NCBI GenBank assembly: GCA_031216915.1
Contig: CM062292.1
Location: 74,816,956-74,880,955 of the forward strand
DNA from: Pictodentalium vernedei
Taxonomy: Eukaryota; Mollusca; Scaphopoda; Dentaliida; Dentaliidae
Length of the DNA: 64,000 bases
Direction: 5' to 3'
Part shown: positions 34,983 through 46,019 of the stretch, in pieces
How positions within the stretch are numbered: the first letter of the stretch is position 1
Layout: each line of letters begins with the position of its first letter
Translations under genes and position numbers: made by a program
The notes under the pieces: model-generated
Databases searched by the model: none
The model's input: only the letters and a program-made list of their open reading frames with translations
What the model was told of the DNA's origin: nothing

Positions 34983-35539
34983 TAGGGCTGCACGGTATAT
35001 CGATAAACCGATATATACCGGTATTCAAACCAATATCGATTGAATACCGGTGTAATTTAAAAAATATCGGTCATTATTTATTTACCCACAATTTAATTTT
35101 CAAAAAGTCTTGAGTTTTTTAGCTGTAGCCCCGAATGAATAATATTATGCCTTTATCCAAGGAATCGTCTGCTTGTGCCCTCGTAATATACAAATTCAGC
35201 AGTTGAAAAAATAAATTTAAAAAATTTCAACAAAACTACATCATGTGACCCCTCATTGGAACGAGCTCGTTGAGCTCGTTCCAATGAGGGGGTCACATGA
35301 TATAGTTTTGTTGAAATCTTTGGGGGAAAATCTGATAAACTAATTTTGAAAATAATAATTTTGATATCGTCTGCGTCGGGTAAAGGCTTTTCGAATCGCA
35401 TCGCCAAGGCATGCTAATTCGTTCCGACTTTGATGCCTCTTGTGTTCATATATCTGAACAGTTTTCGATATACCCGTATACCGCGGTATTTTTTTGAATA
35501 CCGATACCGGTATTCAGTTTTGAATATCGTGCAGCCCTA
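34983..35539. mobile_element. hAT-type MITE, copy 2, carrying a type-2 hairpin
   Basis: TIR TAGGGCTGCACG / CGTGCAGCCCTA. The flanks ATGCTTCG (34975-34982) and ATGCAACG (35540-35547) match at 6 of 8 bases. The type-2 hairpin MITE (about 35150-35387) sits at the same place as in copy 1 at 21873, but the 0.8-kb insertion is absent. Confidence 0.88.
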
Positions 35540-35636
35540 ATGCAACGGTCTCAATGTAGTATTTGTGATTTTTTACAGCAAAACTCAAATTACAGACATC
35601 ACACTTAGTCGAAATTGCAAACTGAGAAACAGAGAA

Positions 35637-35852
35637 TACAGTACAGTCGCCGTGGATTGGTCGTAAGCCACACGTAGGCAGTGAATTTCGACGCATGCGT
35701 TTACCAGGTAATAAAAATCATTATCAGCAAAATCTTAATTGATGAAGTACCGGGTTGTACCAGGTGATTCATTAATTAAAGTTTTGATGATCATTCCTAT
35801 GGAAATATTGCCCACCCGTAGAACGTGACCAGTCCACGGCGGCTGCACTGTA
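35637..35852. mobile_element. MITE with TACAGTACAG ends, copy B
   Basis: TIR TACAGTACAGTCGCCGTGG and CCACGGCGGCTGCACTGTA; core hairpin around CCGGGTTGTACCAGG. It shows the empty site for the 30503-30990 insertion. Confidence 0.85.
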
Positions 35853-35913
35853 TCTACTGTTTTGGGTAGGTACCAGAATTATCTCATGAGTGACTGCAAA
35901 TAAGGGCATGGTC

Positions 35914-36486
35914 TAGAGCTGTAGGTTTTTAAATTTCTTGTTCGGTTTCGGTTTTGGTTTTTCAGGTGGAGAAAAACCTCGGTTCGGTTCGGTTTTCGGT
36001 TTGTTCATGAGGCCAAGTAAAATTCAATAAAACTCATTCTTATGTCCAGAGTCATAACTGAATGGTAGTGAAATTGAGTGAAACTCAATGAATGCCCGAA
36101 ATAAGCTATAATACATGAAAAATCAGGAAGGCCAATATAATAATTACCTAAATATACAGAACTTTTATTGTGCTTGGCCATTTTTCGAGGTCTGACACCT
36201 ACACGCAACTTGAGGAAAGCTGCAAACACAACTAAACTGAAATGTCGGAAATTCACAGAATGTAGCCTTTTCAGAGTAGCGAGAGTACCCAGACACTGCC
36301 ATTGGCAGTGTCTGGGTACTCTCACTACTCTGGGATGGCTACATTCTGTGAATTTCTGCAGCAAGAGCTGGCAAAAGAGTATTTAATAAAAAAACGAAAA
36401 ACCTTAGATTACGGGATGTCGACGGTTTCGGTTTTTAAAAAAAAAACTAAAAACCTCGGTTCGGTTTCGGTTAACCTACAGCTCTA
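35914..36486. mobile_element. hAT-type MITE (TAGAGCTGTAGGTT ends)
   Basis: TIR TAGAGCTGTAGGTT and AACCTACAGCTCTA with a perfect 8-bp duplication GCATGGTC (35906-35913, 36487-36494). GGTTTCGG words repeat near both ends. The core hairpin (about 36245-36355) has CAGACACTGCCA / TGGCAGTGTCTG at the tip. No transposase. Confidence 0.95.
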
Positions 36487-36982
36487 GCATGGTCAGGCTA
36501 AATGAAGAGAGAGGATGGGTTGGGGGGGGGGGGGGGGGGTGGTAGTTTTCTGCTACTAATGGCTGTAGAAAAAACTAACCCCCTCCCAGTTCACTTCACC
36601 GCATACCGAGTTAAGAGTCTGCATCCGTAATAGGTGAAGGACTGTAGTCTTCCTCAGAGAAAAACAATACCTTTCCGCGCCAATGGCGCACTCTGGGTTC
36701 TTTTTAAGGCCAGAGTACACCAAAAGTGGAGATATAGCTATCGCAAAAATAAACCAATAAATATCAGAATGAGAGTACATGGGCCAATTTGGGGGATAAC
36801 AGGCAAACAATCTTAAAAGGAAAACTGTGGGAGAGAGGAGAGTTCTTCCCAGCCTCATGTATACGCCGCTGACTATGTTCTGAACTATGACTATCCGCCT
36901 TTTTATGATTTATTTTGAAGTCCCCTGAGTTACAGTGTGTTCTTTATACCAGTAGGCAGATAAATCAACCAACTGACTGATT

Positions 36983-37366
36983 TATTTATTTATTTATTTA
37001 TTTATTTATTGGTGTTTAAGGTCACATACTTATGCACAATGGCTAATCGTGACCGTGACAGTGTTATGGGTGGAGGAAGCCGGAGTACCCGGAGAGAACC
37101 ACCGAGCAACGACGAGCAGCTGTCAGCTCTCCAACATCGTAACTCTGAACTCTGCACCGCAGCACAGGCAGGGTTAGATTGGTTGAAGACATGCGCACCA
37201 TCGACGTGCAGTACGCCCCAGTACACAGCGTCATCGTGCCCCCATGTAGGCAATCGGGGTAAAGTGTCTTGCCCAAGGACACAACACGGTTGCCGCAGGT
37301 GGGATTCGAACCGAGGACATCTCGGCTTGCAGCCTGCACCTCTACCAACTGAGCCACCGCGCCCCC
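36983..37366 (-). mobile_element. Full-length tRNA-headed SINE
   Basis: Minus strand: A box TGGCTCAGTTGG, B box GGTTCGAATCC, TGTGTCCTTGGGCAAGACAC, body with CTCTCCGGGTACTCCGG, tail ACACCAATAAATAAATAAAT. Target duplication CCAACTGACTGATT at 36969-36982 and 37367-37380. The best reference copy in the window, about 384 bp. Confidence 0.95.
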
Positions 37367-37535
37367 CCAACTGACTGATTGAATATCACATCAATAATAC
37401 TGAAGAGTTGAGAAAATTCGTTTATTGTCGGGATACCAGTCTAACACATATCCCCGAAATCTCAACAGAGTTTGAAAAATCTCCTTTGTGAAATGTGAAA
37501 TGAAAGTAGTAGGAAGTTGAACACTTATTTTGCAT

Positions 37536-37747
37536 TTAACCCCCTGCACACTGATGTCAAAATATCCAGATCTGAAGTAGCCATTTTTCCCATAATGCAA
37601 CTGGGAATTTAACCAATTAAATCTTGTTTGACAGAGCTCATTGAGCTCTGTCAAACAAGATTGAATTGGTTAAATTTCTAGGTGCATTATGGGAAATATT
37701 TGCACTCTGAACTTTAGATATTTCGACATCAGTGTGCAGGTGGTTAA
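37536..37747. mobile_element. Fully palindromic TTAA-flanked element
   Basis: TTAA at 37536-37539 and 37744-37747. The whole 204-bp interior is one inverted repeat: CCCCCTGCACACTGATGTC ... TTTAACCAATT ... TGACAGAGCTC, then its mirror. No spacer beyond about two bases. A partial relative is at 10205-10312. Confidence 0.85.
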
Positions 37748-38349
37748 CCTTTGATTTACAATTGCAAACTTCAGTCTTTCCTAGGTTTTTACAATGAAGG
37801 CAAATGTAATAATTTCACATTGAAGGAGCCTCAGTAAGTCGTTTTTAAATATTTTTACATAAGTAGTATGTCAGAGATGACTCTGGCCTGCTCAGGGGCA
37901 CCTAGGTGGGTGACCTCAGTAGTGTCGTCATGTTGACTCGTGCTGAGCGTGTCGCATGGGTTGTTATGCTAGCCCGGGTCAGTAGCCATCTTAAGACGTC
38001 ATTACCATGGTGATACATGATGTCAGTACGCATGTATAGCGCGTGTGGTTGGTTTCGGCGACACGCATTTCTGTCATACATTTTGTATACTGGAGGCCAC
38101 CATCTTTGTTTCTATGATCTATGGCGGCACGTGGTTCCTATGAGCCTGGAAAACTTCTAATAGGGGAAAGGTGTTCGAAGAGTGAGTTTGATTGAATGGG
38201 AGTAAATCTAAGTACCCAAATGAACCCAGTCAATAACTGAAATCATTAAAACCATCGAAAATCAACAAAACAGACTGGAAAAGCCGCCATCCATGGCTAA
38301 CAGGAGTAGCACTTACAGCTACGGGCATGGAGGGGTTTCCCACGATTGA

Positions 38350-39150
38350 AATGGAATATGACTAATTACCACAAACAACCCACCAAACGTTTATTTACTT
38401 CCCATTGTTCAAGAACCCTTGTCGACTGTATCTCTGAGGCTAATGCTAAATGTGTCGATATGTGCTTGTTTGCTCATGCGCAAAACACATGGAGCACATA
38501 TGGGCATATTGACATTAACTCCTATAAGGCTCCTAGTTCCCATATGGCTCCTATATAGCTTCTAGCTTATACATGGGTCCAAGATGGTTCCTAGCTCCTA
38601 TATGGCTCCTAGCTTATACAGCTATCTTATATGCAAGGTACACTGACATGTGCTGGATCATGTAACCGTATTGCCTGGGGTAGATTTTGATGAAGAGAGC
38701 CATCTGATTGAACGTATTAATGACTTGACAGAGTCAGACACAGTTGGCAAACCCCCAGAGGAGCTGCAAGTCAGTAGTAATGGCACAACACAGTAAGGGT
38801 AGCAGAAGACTATAGTATTGCGTGGAAACTGATAAGAGGACTGATGGTGGTGACTACATGTATAAATAGGCCAGTAACAGCGATCTAGGAGCCACCAATG
38901 TCAAGGCGTGATCTTGAAGCCAACAACCGAACAGGTGCTAGGAGACAGATAGGAGCTGTATAGACGTCATATAGGAGCTATTTGAAGCTATGCGTCATGT
39001 ATGAGTCATATAGGAGTTAGGAGTTAGGAGCTATGGAGGAGTCATGTAGGACATAGGAGGCTTATAGGAGTAAATACCCACGTGTGCGTGATCAAGAAGC
39101 CAATAGCCGAACAGGTGCTAGGAGACAGACTGGAGCTGTACTAATACTTT
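38350..39150. repeat. Diverged duplicate block A with TAGGAGC minisatellite
   Basis: Shares in order with 41600-42330: GTGTCGATATGTGCTTGT-like words, GATCTGATTGAACGTATTAA, GTCAGTAGTAATGG, and AGGTGCTAGGAGACAGA with imperfect CATATAGGAGCTAGGAG repeats. No reading frame is conserved. 37748-38349 holds no supported gene. Confidence 0.65.
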
Positions 39151-39231
39151 ATTGCACAACCCCCAAAACTAGAAGTGGTATGCCACTACAAACTACACAC
39201 ATAAAGTAAGGTAAGCCGATACTATAAGTTA

Positions 39232-39369
39232 TCTTCGCCATCATGTATGGTATATGGAGATTTAATACCTGGATGTCGGTTTTTAAGCACCGAGCCGCAG
39301 GCGAAGTGTTTAAATGAGACATCCAGGTATTAAATCGCCATATATCATACATGCTGGCGGAGATAACGT
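39232..39369. repeat. 138-bp palindrome
   Basis: TAAGTTATCTTCGCCATCAT ... TTTAATACCTGGATGTC faces its mirror; loop GAGCCGCAGGC. Confidence 0.85.
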
Positions 39370-39554
39370 TTCTGTCCCGTTTGAAACACAATACAAACAT
39401 AGTGGAAATAAATTTGTGGGCATATTTATCAGCTCCACAATCACTTGGACCAAATTCGTGATAATTATTTTGTTTTTATAATCCCAGAGGTCAGCAGATA
39501 GAGTTACATCCCTTGGGTCGTTAAGGAAACGAGTAAACAGTATTTTGTTGACAT

Positions 39555-39626
39555 GTCGTCCCTTGAGTTCCAATGTGTTCTATGTGCCTACAGGCACATA
39601 GAACACATTGGTACTCCGGGGGACGA
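39555..39626. repeat. 72-bp palindrome
   Basis: GTCCCTTGAGTTCCAATGTG ... TATGTGCCT meets AGGCACATA ... CACATTGGTACTCCGGGGGAC with a one- to two-base loop. Confidence 0.85.
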
Positions 39627-40790
39627 ATTATTTGCTCTTATTTTGTTTTTATAATTGAATTGTCGGAAATCTGATGATATTTGTGACTATTTCGGTTTTT
39701 TTGGTTCGATTTTTATGTCGAGGCGAGCAAACGAAGAAAGCTTTCGTTTAAATCATATACCCCGATGTTTCGCGCGCGCTTATAACCTGGATGTTGCACG
39801 CTCTCATATACCTTGGATGCTGGGTACACCCTTTGTCATGGCTATTTGCCCACGGCATTCTGACCGATCAAAAGACAGAATTTATCGATATATGTAGACA
39901 AAATTCAATATCTATGAACTGTATCATGATGTCCAGAACTGTCACAAAGGTAACATGGAAGTAAAAATAATATAGCGCCTTACAAATTAAATACCCAGAT
40001 ATGTCAAAGTCTGAACATCATGCACAGAAGTAAATTCAAAGAAACAAAGAAATATGCCGTTACTATCACTCGTCAACTCTCGTCTGATCTCCATTACAGA
40101 TGGGTGACATATCACCCGTCTCCGAGTTACTCTTTAAGAGGCATCCCAAACTGTCTATGTTGCTGTTTCAGTGGCTATAATGCTATTTCAAGTCCGTATT
40201 ATGCGACGCATTTAAACGACGACCTGCGTGCCGGCGTTGGTTAATTTCATCACTTAATTTGCCCGAAAGTAGTTTCCGCAATATACTGGCTGAGTGATAA
40301 CATTACTTCCCGGTCAGTACTTTGAAAAAGTATGTGAGTTTTTCTATCGTTAAAAGATTACAAAAAGTAGATGTTTTTGAAACTGTTCGGAAGAATTTGT
40401 CACGCAGCGTGGAGTATTGAGAACAGGAATATAAAACGTGAATTTCGTCTTCAACTTGATTCGTGTTACACTGTTTACATAATCTCATTTCACGTGGAAT
40501 TGGGTTTGGCTTAAGGTAACGACCTTTATTATATGACAGTGATATTTTTACCCTAAATACCACTACTGTTTGGCGATTTTATTCAGACTGTCGGATCACA
40601 CCAGATGAGATTTTCCCGGATCAAAAATCCATATCACACTTCTACGGAAATTGCCGAGTAACGTCGGACTATTTATCTGTTAAAAATAGATAAAAATAGT
40701 GTTTTTTAATGTTTTTGCACTGGTGTCCCTGTTCTTCCATTTCTGAAAAAAGCCAATGTCAATAGTGGGTTCAGTTTAGATGCTTTAGCA

Positions 40791-40905
40791 TTAACCCTTT
40801 ACCCAACATGAAAAGCAGACGACACTTGCAAACAAATTCTTGAATAACTAACTTGTTTCATTTTTTGTCTCAAAAACATAGGTTATCACCCCTCGTTGGA
40901 ACGAA
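40791..40905. mobile_element. Type-1 hairpin MITE, truncated at its hairpin tip
   Basis: TTAACCCTTTACCCAACATG through the left arm to CCCCTCGTTGGAACGAA. The right half is missing and sequence shared with 47921-47992 begins. Confidence 0.9.
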
Positions 40906-40974
40906 GGAAAATGAGTGAAAAATGGTAAATTGGAGAACCAAAATAGAAGCAAATTGAGTATGTTTGTTGATTAT

Positions 40975-41225
40975 TTAACCCTTTACCTAACCTGAATAGC
41001 AGACGACATTTGCAAAAATAATTCTTGAATAACTAATTTTTTTCATTTTTGTCTCAAAAACATAGGTTATGACCCCTCGTTGGAACGAGCTCGACGAGCT
41101 CGTTCCAACAAGGGGTCATAACCTATGTTTTTGAGACAAAATGTGAAAAAAATAATGAAAATTAATTGGCGAAGTTTTAGAATAGCGCTGGACGCTTTTG
41201 ACCGTTACGTTGGGTAAATGGTTAA
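40975..41225. mobile_element. TTAA-flanked hairpin MITE, type 1
   Basis: TTAA both ends, CCCTTTACCTAACCTG and CGTTGGGTAAATGG; core arms CGTTGGAACGAGCTCG nearly perfect. Its 73-bp left flank (40902-40974) is the same as the flank of the 47993-48246 copy. Confidence 0.92.
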
Positions 41226-41599
41226 TCCAGTTCATAACTAGAACTGTTGTTACGGCTATGGTCAACGGATACCTCCCAAGCTCCTCTAACACAGCTTTAT
41301 TGTAGGATTGTAGGATGTACCCGAAGAACGTTCTTACAGAATTTCAGTTGGATGCACTCAATATATTAGCAATTGTCGGTTCACCCCAAGCCTCACAACC
41401 ATACAGCAGTATTCGTTTAATTGGCGAATTAAACTGAATTAAACAGGTTTTCTCATACACGTATCTCATCTTTCGACACATGCAAAAAATGATTTCTGTA
41501 ACTTCAAGTAAGCCTTTAATGTCTTTGCTCTTAAACTAAAGACTTTATTAAATATTAAAGCTTTAGTTTTCTGTTGATTTATGTTTACAGTACTGAGAC

Positions 41600-42330
41600 A
41601 ATGAGTCGATTGCATTTTGGAGCTGTATAGGGGTCATATTAGAAGGTAGGAACCATGCAAGAATCATATAGGAGTTAGGAGCTATAGAAGAGTCATATAG
41701 GAACTAGGAGGCGTACAGAAGCCAATACCCACGTGAGCGTGATCTAGAAGCCAAAAGCCGAACAGGTGCTAGAAGACAGATAGGAGACGTAAAGGCGTCA
41801 TATAGGAGCTTGGAGTCATTAGAAGCTATAGAGGGGCTATACAGAAACTAGGAAACTTATAGGAGCCAATACTCGAATGTGCCTAGGTGCAGCGTGCTCT
41901 GTGCGTAAACTGAGCACAAGCACATATCGGCACAACCAGCATATGCCTATGTGCTGCATGTTATGTGTGCACACTGGTAAACGTTGTGTACAAGCGTACA
42001 AGCACATATCGACACGATCAACAGACTGTTTCTTATATGTAAGATACCATAGCATGCACTAGGTCAAGCAATTGTATAGACTTGGCCACTTGTAATGAAT
42101 GGAGCGATCTGATTGAACTTATTAAAGACGCGGTCGAGGGAGGGGTCGAGACATGGTTAGACATAGCTAGCAAGCATGCAATAAAGGTACATGTCAGAAG
42201 TAATGGTACACGGCTGCAAGGGTAGTAGGAGACTATAGTGTTGGGTGAATACAATGATAGCTGTCTGTAGGACAGACAGGTGATGGACTGATGGTGTATA
42301 TGGACATACCAGTAGCAGTGATAATTTTTC
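41600..42330. repeat. Diverged duplicate block B
   Basis: Counterpart of 38350-39150: CATATAGGAGTTAGGAGC repeats, GCCGAACAGGTGCTAGAAGA, GATCTGATTGAACTTATTAA, AAGTAATGGTACA. Orders differ slightly: here the minisatellite is on the left. 42331-42790 shows no gene. Confidence 0.65.
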
Positions 42331-42819
42331 AATGTAATTTTTCATAGGAAAATGTAAAAGTGTCAAGATCGCTAGCCTTGGCTATTTGTGAAATTGAACT
42401 TTTCTGCACATCTTCTCCTTTTGACTCAGTGCCATCCGAACGGAGATTTTATAGAGAGTTGCAATGCGCCCCTCCGTTCCCACCCTCGTAAGTAGGCTAG
42501 AAAAGACGAAGCCGAAAACACTTCTTTTCTATGAAATTTTTCTTTAGGAAATTGTAATGCGCCCCGTTCTGGGCACCTATCATACTGACGATTTGCACAC
42601 ATTACCTTTTTGGCCCATGTTATTATAATGGGGATTTTGTTAGATTTCCAATTGATAGTTCATCGTCGAGAGCGAAATTAAAAATAGGAACTCAACCTTT
42701 AAAAGCACTTTCATTATTTTTTTTATCTTATATGTATGAAAAGAAAAGAAAATAACTTAAATTTTAATTTCTACAAAAAAATGAAGGAAAAAAAGGAAGA
42801 ATATTTAAAACTTTTTTTT

Positions 42820-44140
42820 TTAAGATTAAAGATCCTAAGTTGAGAGACGAGAAGGTTCGTCGATTTCTAGAGCTGAAGAGGAATATGCGAGACAGCGATA
42901 TGGCTAAATGAATGGGAGAGATGAAACGACAGACGAGCAAGTTGTTCAAACCTGTGACAGAAACTCGGGAAGAAATGCAAAAAAAAAAAAAAAAAAAAAA
43001 AAAAATCCTCAAAGAGTTAAAACCCTTGAAAGAAAAAGGCAGGACACCTAATTACAGAACTAATGAACCTTTGTACACTGTACAGTTAAAACTAGAAGTC
43101 CTGTCACGAAATGTGCGCTTATCTAGGCATAATTGCGCGTATGAATTGCGCGCAATTGCCATATCGAATGGCGTCCAAAGCACAGCAGGTTCTCCTGGTT
43201 ACTCATAGCAAACACATGCAATGTTTCTGCCAATGGACCTCCGGGTTACCCGGAGGTCCATTGGCTGAAACATTGCTTGTGCACAGGCCGCATGTATACA
43301 ATTTGATAGCCTTACAATTGTCATAACGCGTAGATTAACGCGCAGATGAACGTGCTATGTGTGCGCATTTCAGGACAGCACTTTTAGTTTTAACTGTACG
43401 TGGGAACATAAGGTTCATAAGTTCTGTACACAAGCTTTGGTCAACCTCGCTATACACCATCGTCACCGGCATACCCACATCCTCTTTCTGCTCAGTATCT
43501 TCCACCGAGTCCTTCCGAGACAGATAGAACTGAGACCGATTCTGAGAGTGAACTATCGACGGTCACAGTGAGCACGATCGGCGATCCGATGGTAGATGCC
43601 AGCAATATGAAACCAGAAGATTACGCGAATTTATATCAAACGAATCCGTTGAGTGCGGACCCTGTCTTCGGCTTGCGCGTCGGAGACGACAGCAATCTCT
43701 GCATAGGTGACAACAAAGTGGAAATAACTGACGATTATAATCTGATCGTCGAAGATCGAAAATACAAAGCTACTTGAGGATTGTGGAATCTGCTCGTGCT
43801 GGCTGAACCTAACGCATATGAGGAAGAGGATTTCAAAACGTACGGTTATCTCCTGGTTCATACGAATGTCATGCGAAACAATAATGATTCCAGAGAGACG
43901 AGACCGAAAGCGAGCAGAATGTCAAAATGGATTACCGTGGTGAAAACCATATGGGATGCGAATAAAGCGTTTGTCAAATCGGTCATCAGACAGGGAATGG
44001 CGACCACCATGATCATTACTTGTGATCCCAATGCCCTTCTGGGGAGATTAGTTCTCTTGATGGCGAGTCGAGAAGCCGCTAATAGTGAAGTGACAAACGA
44101 GTTGGTAAGCATATGTGACGAATGTCGCGACAGAAGGTGA
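42820..44140 (+). pseudogene. Polinton DUF8207-like gene remnant
   Basis: The N-terminal part has KDPKLRDEKVRRFLELKRN and LSKLFKPVTE-like words; the C-terminal part has FGLRVGDDSNLCIG, GLWNLL and KPKAS..W-type motifs common in animal Polintons. Function unknown. A hairpin MITE (about 43100-43375) sits in the middle and a poly-A run at 42979-43004. Broken. Confidence 0.7.
43100..43375. mobile_element. Hairpin MITE inside the Polinton fossil
   Basis: Ends CTGTCACGAAATGTGCGC and GTGCGCATTTCAGGACAG; core arms CCAATGGACCTCCGGGT and mirror with no loop, followed by GGCTGAAACATTGCTTGTG. The core and right flank match the 28638-28893 element, whose ends are different. Confidence 0.75.
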
Positions 44141-44869
44141 TAAATAGAGAAACTTATAAATCGATCATGAATGCGTTGAAAGGGGAAGTATAAAAAAATA
44201 ATAGAAAATAAAATACGAAGTAAAAATTAAATTAAATTACAAAATAATTATTATTTAATTAAAAAACGAAATAAGATGAAAGAAATATGTTAGTGATGAA
44301 GATAAAACAGAGGATTTATTAAATCTTACATCTATGGCAGATCGGGTTTGCTGGCTGGATTCGATGATGGGAGCTCTATCGCACGCCCTCGCCGTTGATG
44401 TGGCTAAACAGATCGCTTGCACCCCCGTGAAGGTCGAAGTGAAAACCGTCATGGATGTGGGTAAAAACCGAAATGGAAGCGAGGACTAGAATCGCTTCGG
44501 AGGCTGGCAAGAGGAGTGCTAATTTAATTCAGAAGTTGATAAGACCGGTAATACCATGGTATACTATGGTATTACCAGGGTATTTTGGGATTTACCATGG
44601 TTTACCATGGTACTTTTTTATAAGGGTGAAATTATCGTCGAAACCGGAAGAGATTCTAGCGAATATGAAACTTGGAAATTTCAAGGGTTCTGGTGTTGTG
44701 CCGATACAGGAACTCGCTGAGCCGTTGAACAGCGGATCTGGATTGAAAGAAATATAAATTGAAAAAAAACGAATTTATTTTTTTTCATATAATAAAAAAA
44801 AAAAAAAATAGAAAAATTAGTTTTAAATTAAAAGCATAAAAACTAATTTGGAAAAAATACGCTAAGAGA

Positions 44870-45918
44870 ATGGAAATTAAACATTTACCGTGGAATGCAT
44901 CAAAGACTGAGAGGTCGAATCACAAATTTTTTCCTAAGAGCATAAGAGAACTGACAGTGGGAAAATCGAATTGTGGAAAGACGAATCTGTTGATAATCTG
45001 TTGTTGCGACCGGAGTGGTTGGATTACGATAGATTTTTCACGTTTGGCAAGAGTCTCTTTCAACCCGTATACGAATTATTGTGAAAAGCTCTGAATGCAG
45101 ACTTGCCGAAGGACGTCATAAAAAAAATCTCCGATAACCGAGATGAATTCGCAAAATGTGATTCGTCGCTCTAAACGATCTTGCAAGAAACGTCGAGAGA
45201 ACTCGGAAATTATAAAACGTCCAATGTGCAATGTCAATTTTATGAAAATGTGAACAGAATGCCGGATCCTCGAGACTTGAATTCTTTGCACAGAAATCTC
45301 ATGACATTCGATAACTTGATGTTGGAGAAACAGAATCATTGTGAATCTTACTACGTTCGACGACGTCACAGCAACGTGAACTATTTCTATCTATCTCCAA
45401 ATTATTTCAGATTGCCGAGACAGACCATAAGAGAGAATGCGAATTTACCGTGTCTGTCAAGATTTTAAGAATCTCAATCACGTTTATGACGATCACCTGG
45501 CCAATGATATAAGCAAAATAGAACTCAAGAGATTTTGTAAGTTGGTGTGGGGGCAAGCCTGAAAATAAGCAGATTGTCATCTGCAAAATGAGGCCCCCAG
45601 AGGGTGAATTTGGTGGTGCTACCCTGCACAGCAGAGTGGCATCACAAATTTTACCCTCTGTGAACCTCAGTCTGAATCAAGGTTTCAAGCCAAAACAGAA
45701 AAATGCATCTAGAGGATAACTGTCCCACTGTATGGGATGGCATTAGCAAATTCACCCTCTGGGGACCGCACTTTGCAAATGACAGGTTGCTTATATCCAG
45801 TCTTGGTGTGGGATTGCACATCTTATAATTTTGTGGTCATCGATCTGACGAATAGTAAATATTATGGAAAATATAGGAAGGGATTCAACATTTTTTATTT
45901 TCCGCACGATTGCAATTA
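44870..45918 (+). pseudogene. Polinton packaging ATPase remnant
   Basis: FtsK/HerA-type genome-packaging ATPase: a Walker A-like GKSNCGKTNLL near the start and VVIDLTNSKYYGKYRKGF near the end, a typical Polinton ATPase C-terminus. Broken, and also interrupted by the MITE at 45554-45805. Confidence 0.8.
45554..45805. mobile_element. 252-bp MITE with about 60-bp TIRs
   Basis: CAAGCCTGAAAATAAGCAGA ... GGGTGAATTTG at the left is mirrored at the right (CAAATTCACCC ... CAGTCTTG). Flanks GTGTGGGG/GTGTGGGA suggest an 8-bp duplication. It lies within the Polinton ATPase fossil. Confidence 0.85.
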
Positions 45919-46019
45919 ATAATTGAGAATAAAAAAAACTAATCATATTAAGTAAAAAGTAAAAAAAAAAAAAAATTAAATAATATTTATAATTATTAAA
46001 AAATATTTAAAAAAAAATG

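Larger units (their letters stand above)
40290..41530 (-). pseudogene. LINE RT C-terminal remnant, split by MITEs
   Basis: Minus strand, two blocks: about 41520-41250 with ILLYGCEAWGEP and AVLEELGRYPL, and 40563-40303 with SYNKGRYLKPNP, IPREMRLCKQCNTN and EDEIHVLYSC. These are typical of the region after the RT domain and a Cys motif in Jockey/I-superfamily LINEs. Two type-1 MITEs (40791-40905, 40975-41225) interrupt it. Stops and gaps are frequent; it is an old copy without an RT core. Confidence 0.7.

Noticed and set aside
36005-36386. Frames of 119 and 72 codons on opposite strands, repeated at 62898-63288
   Set aside because: They are two strands of the hairpin core of a hAT MITE; mirrored reading frames follow from the palindrome.
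37320-37366. A tRNA gene (A and B boxes present)
   Set aside because: No anticodon stem or acceptor pairing is convincing; it is the head of a SINE with tail and duplication. The same holds at 19600-19647 and 24532-24610.
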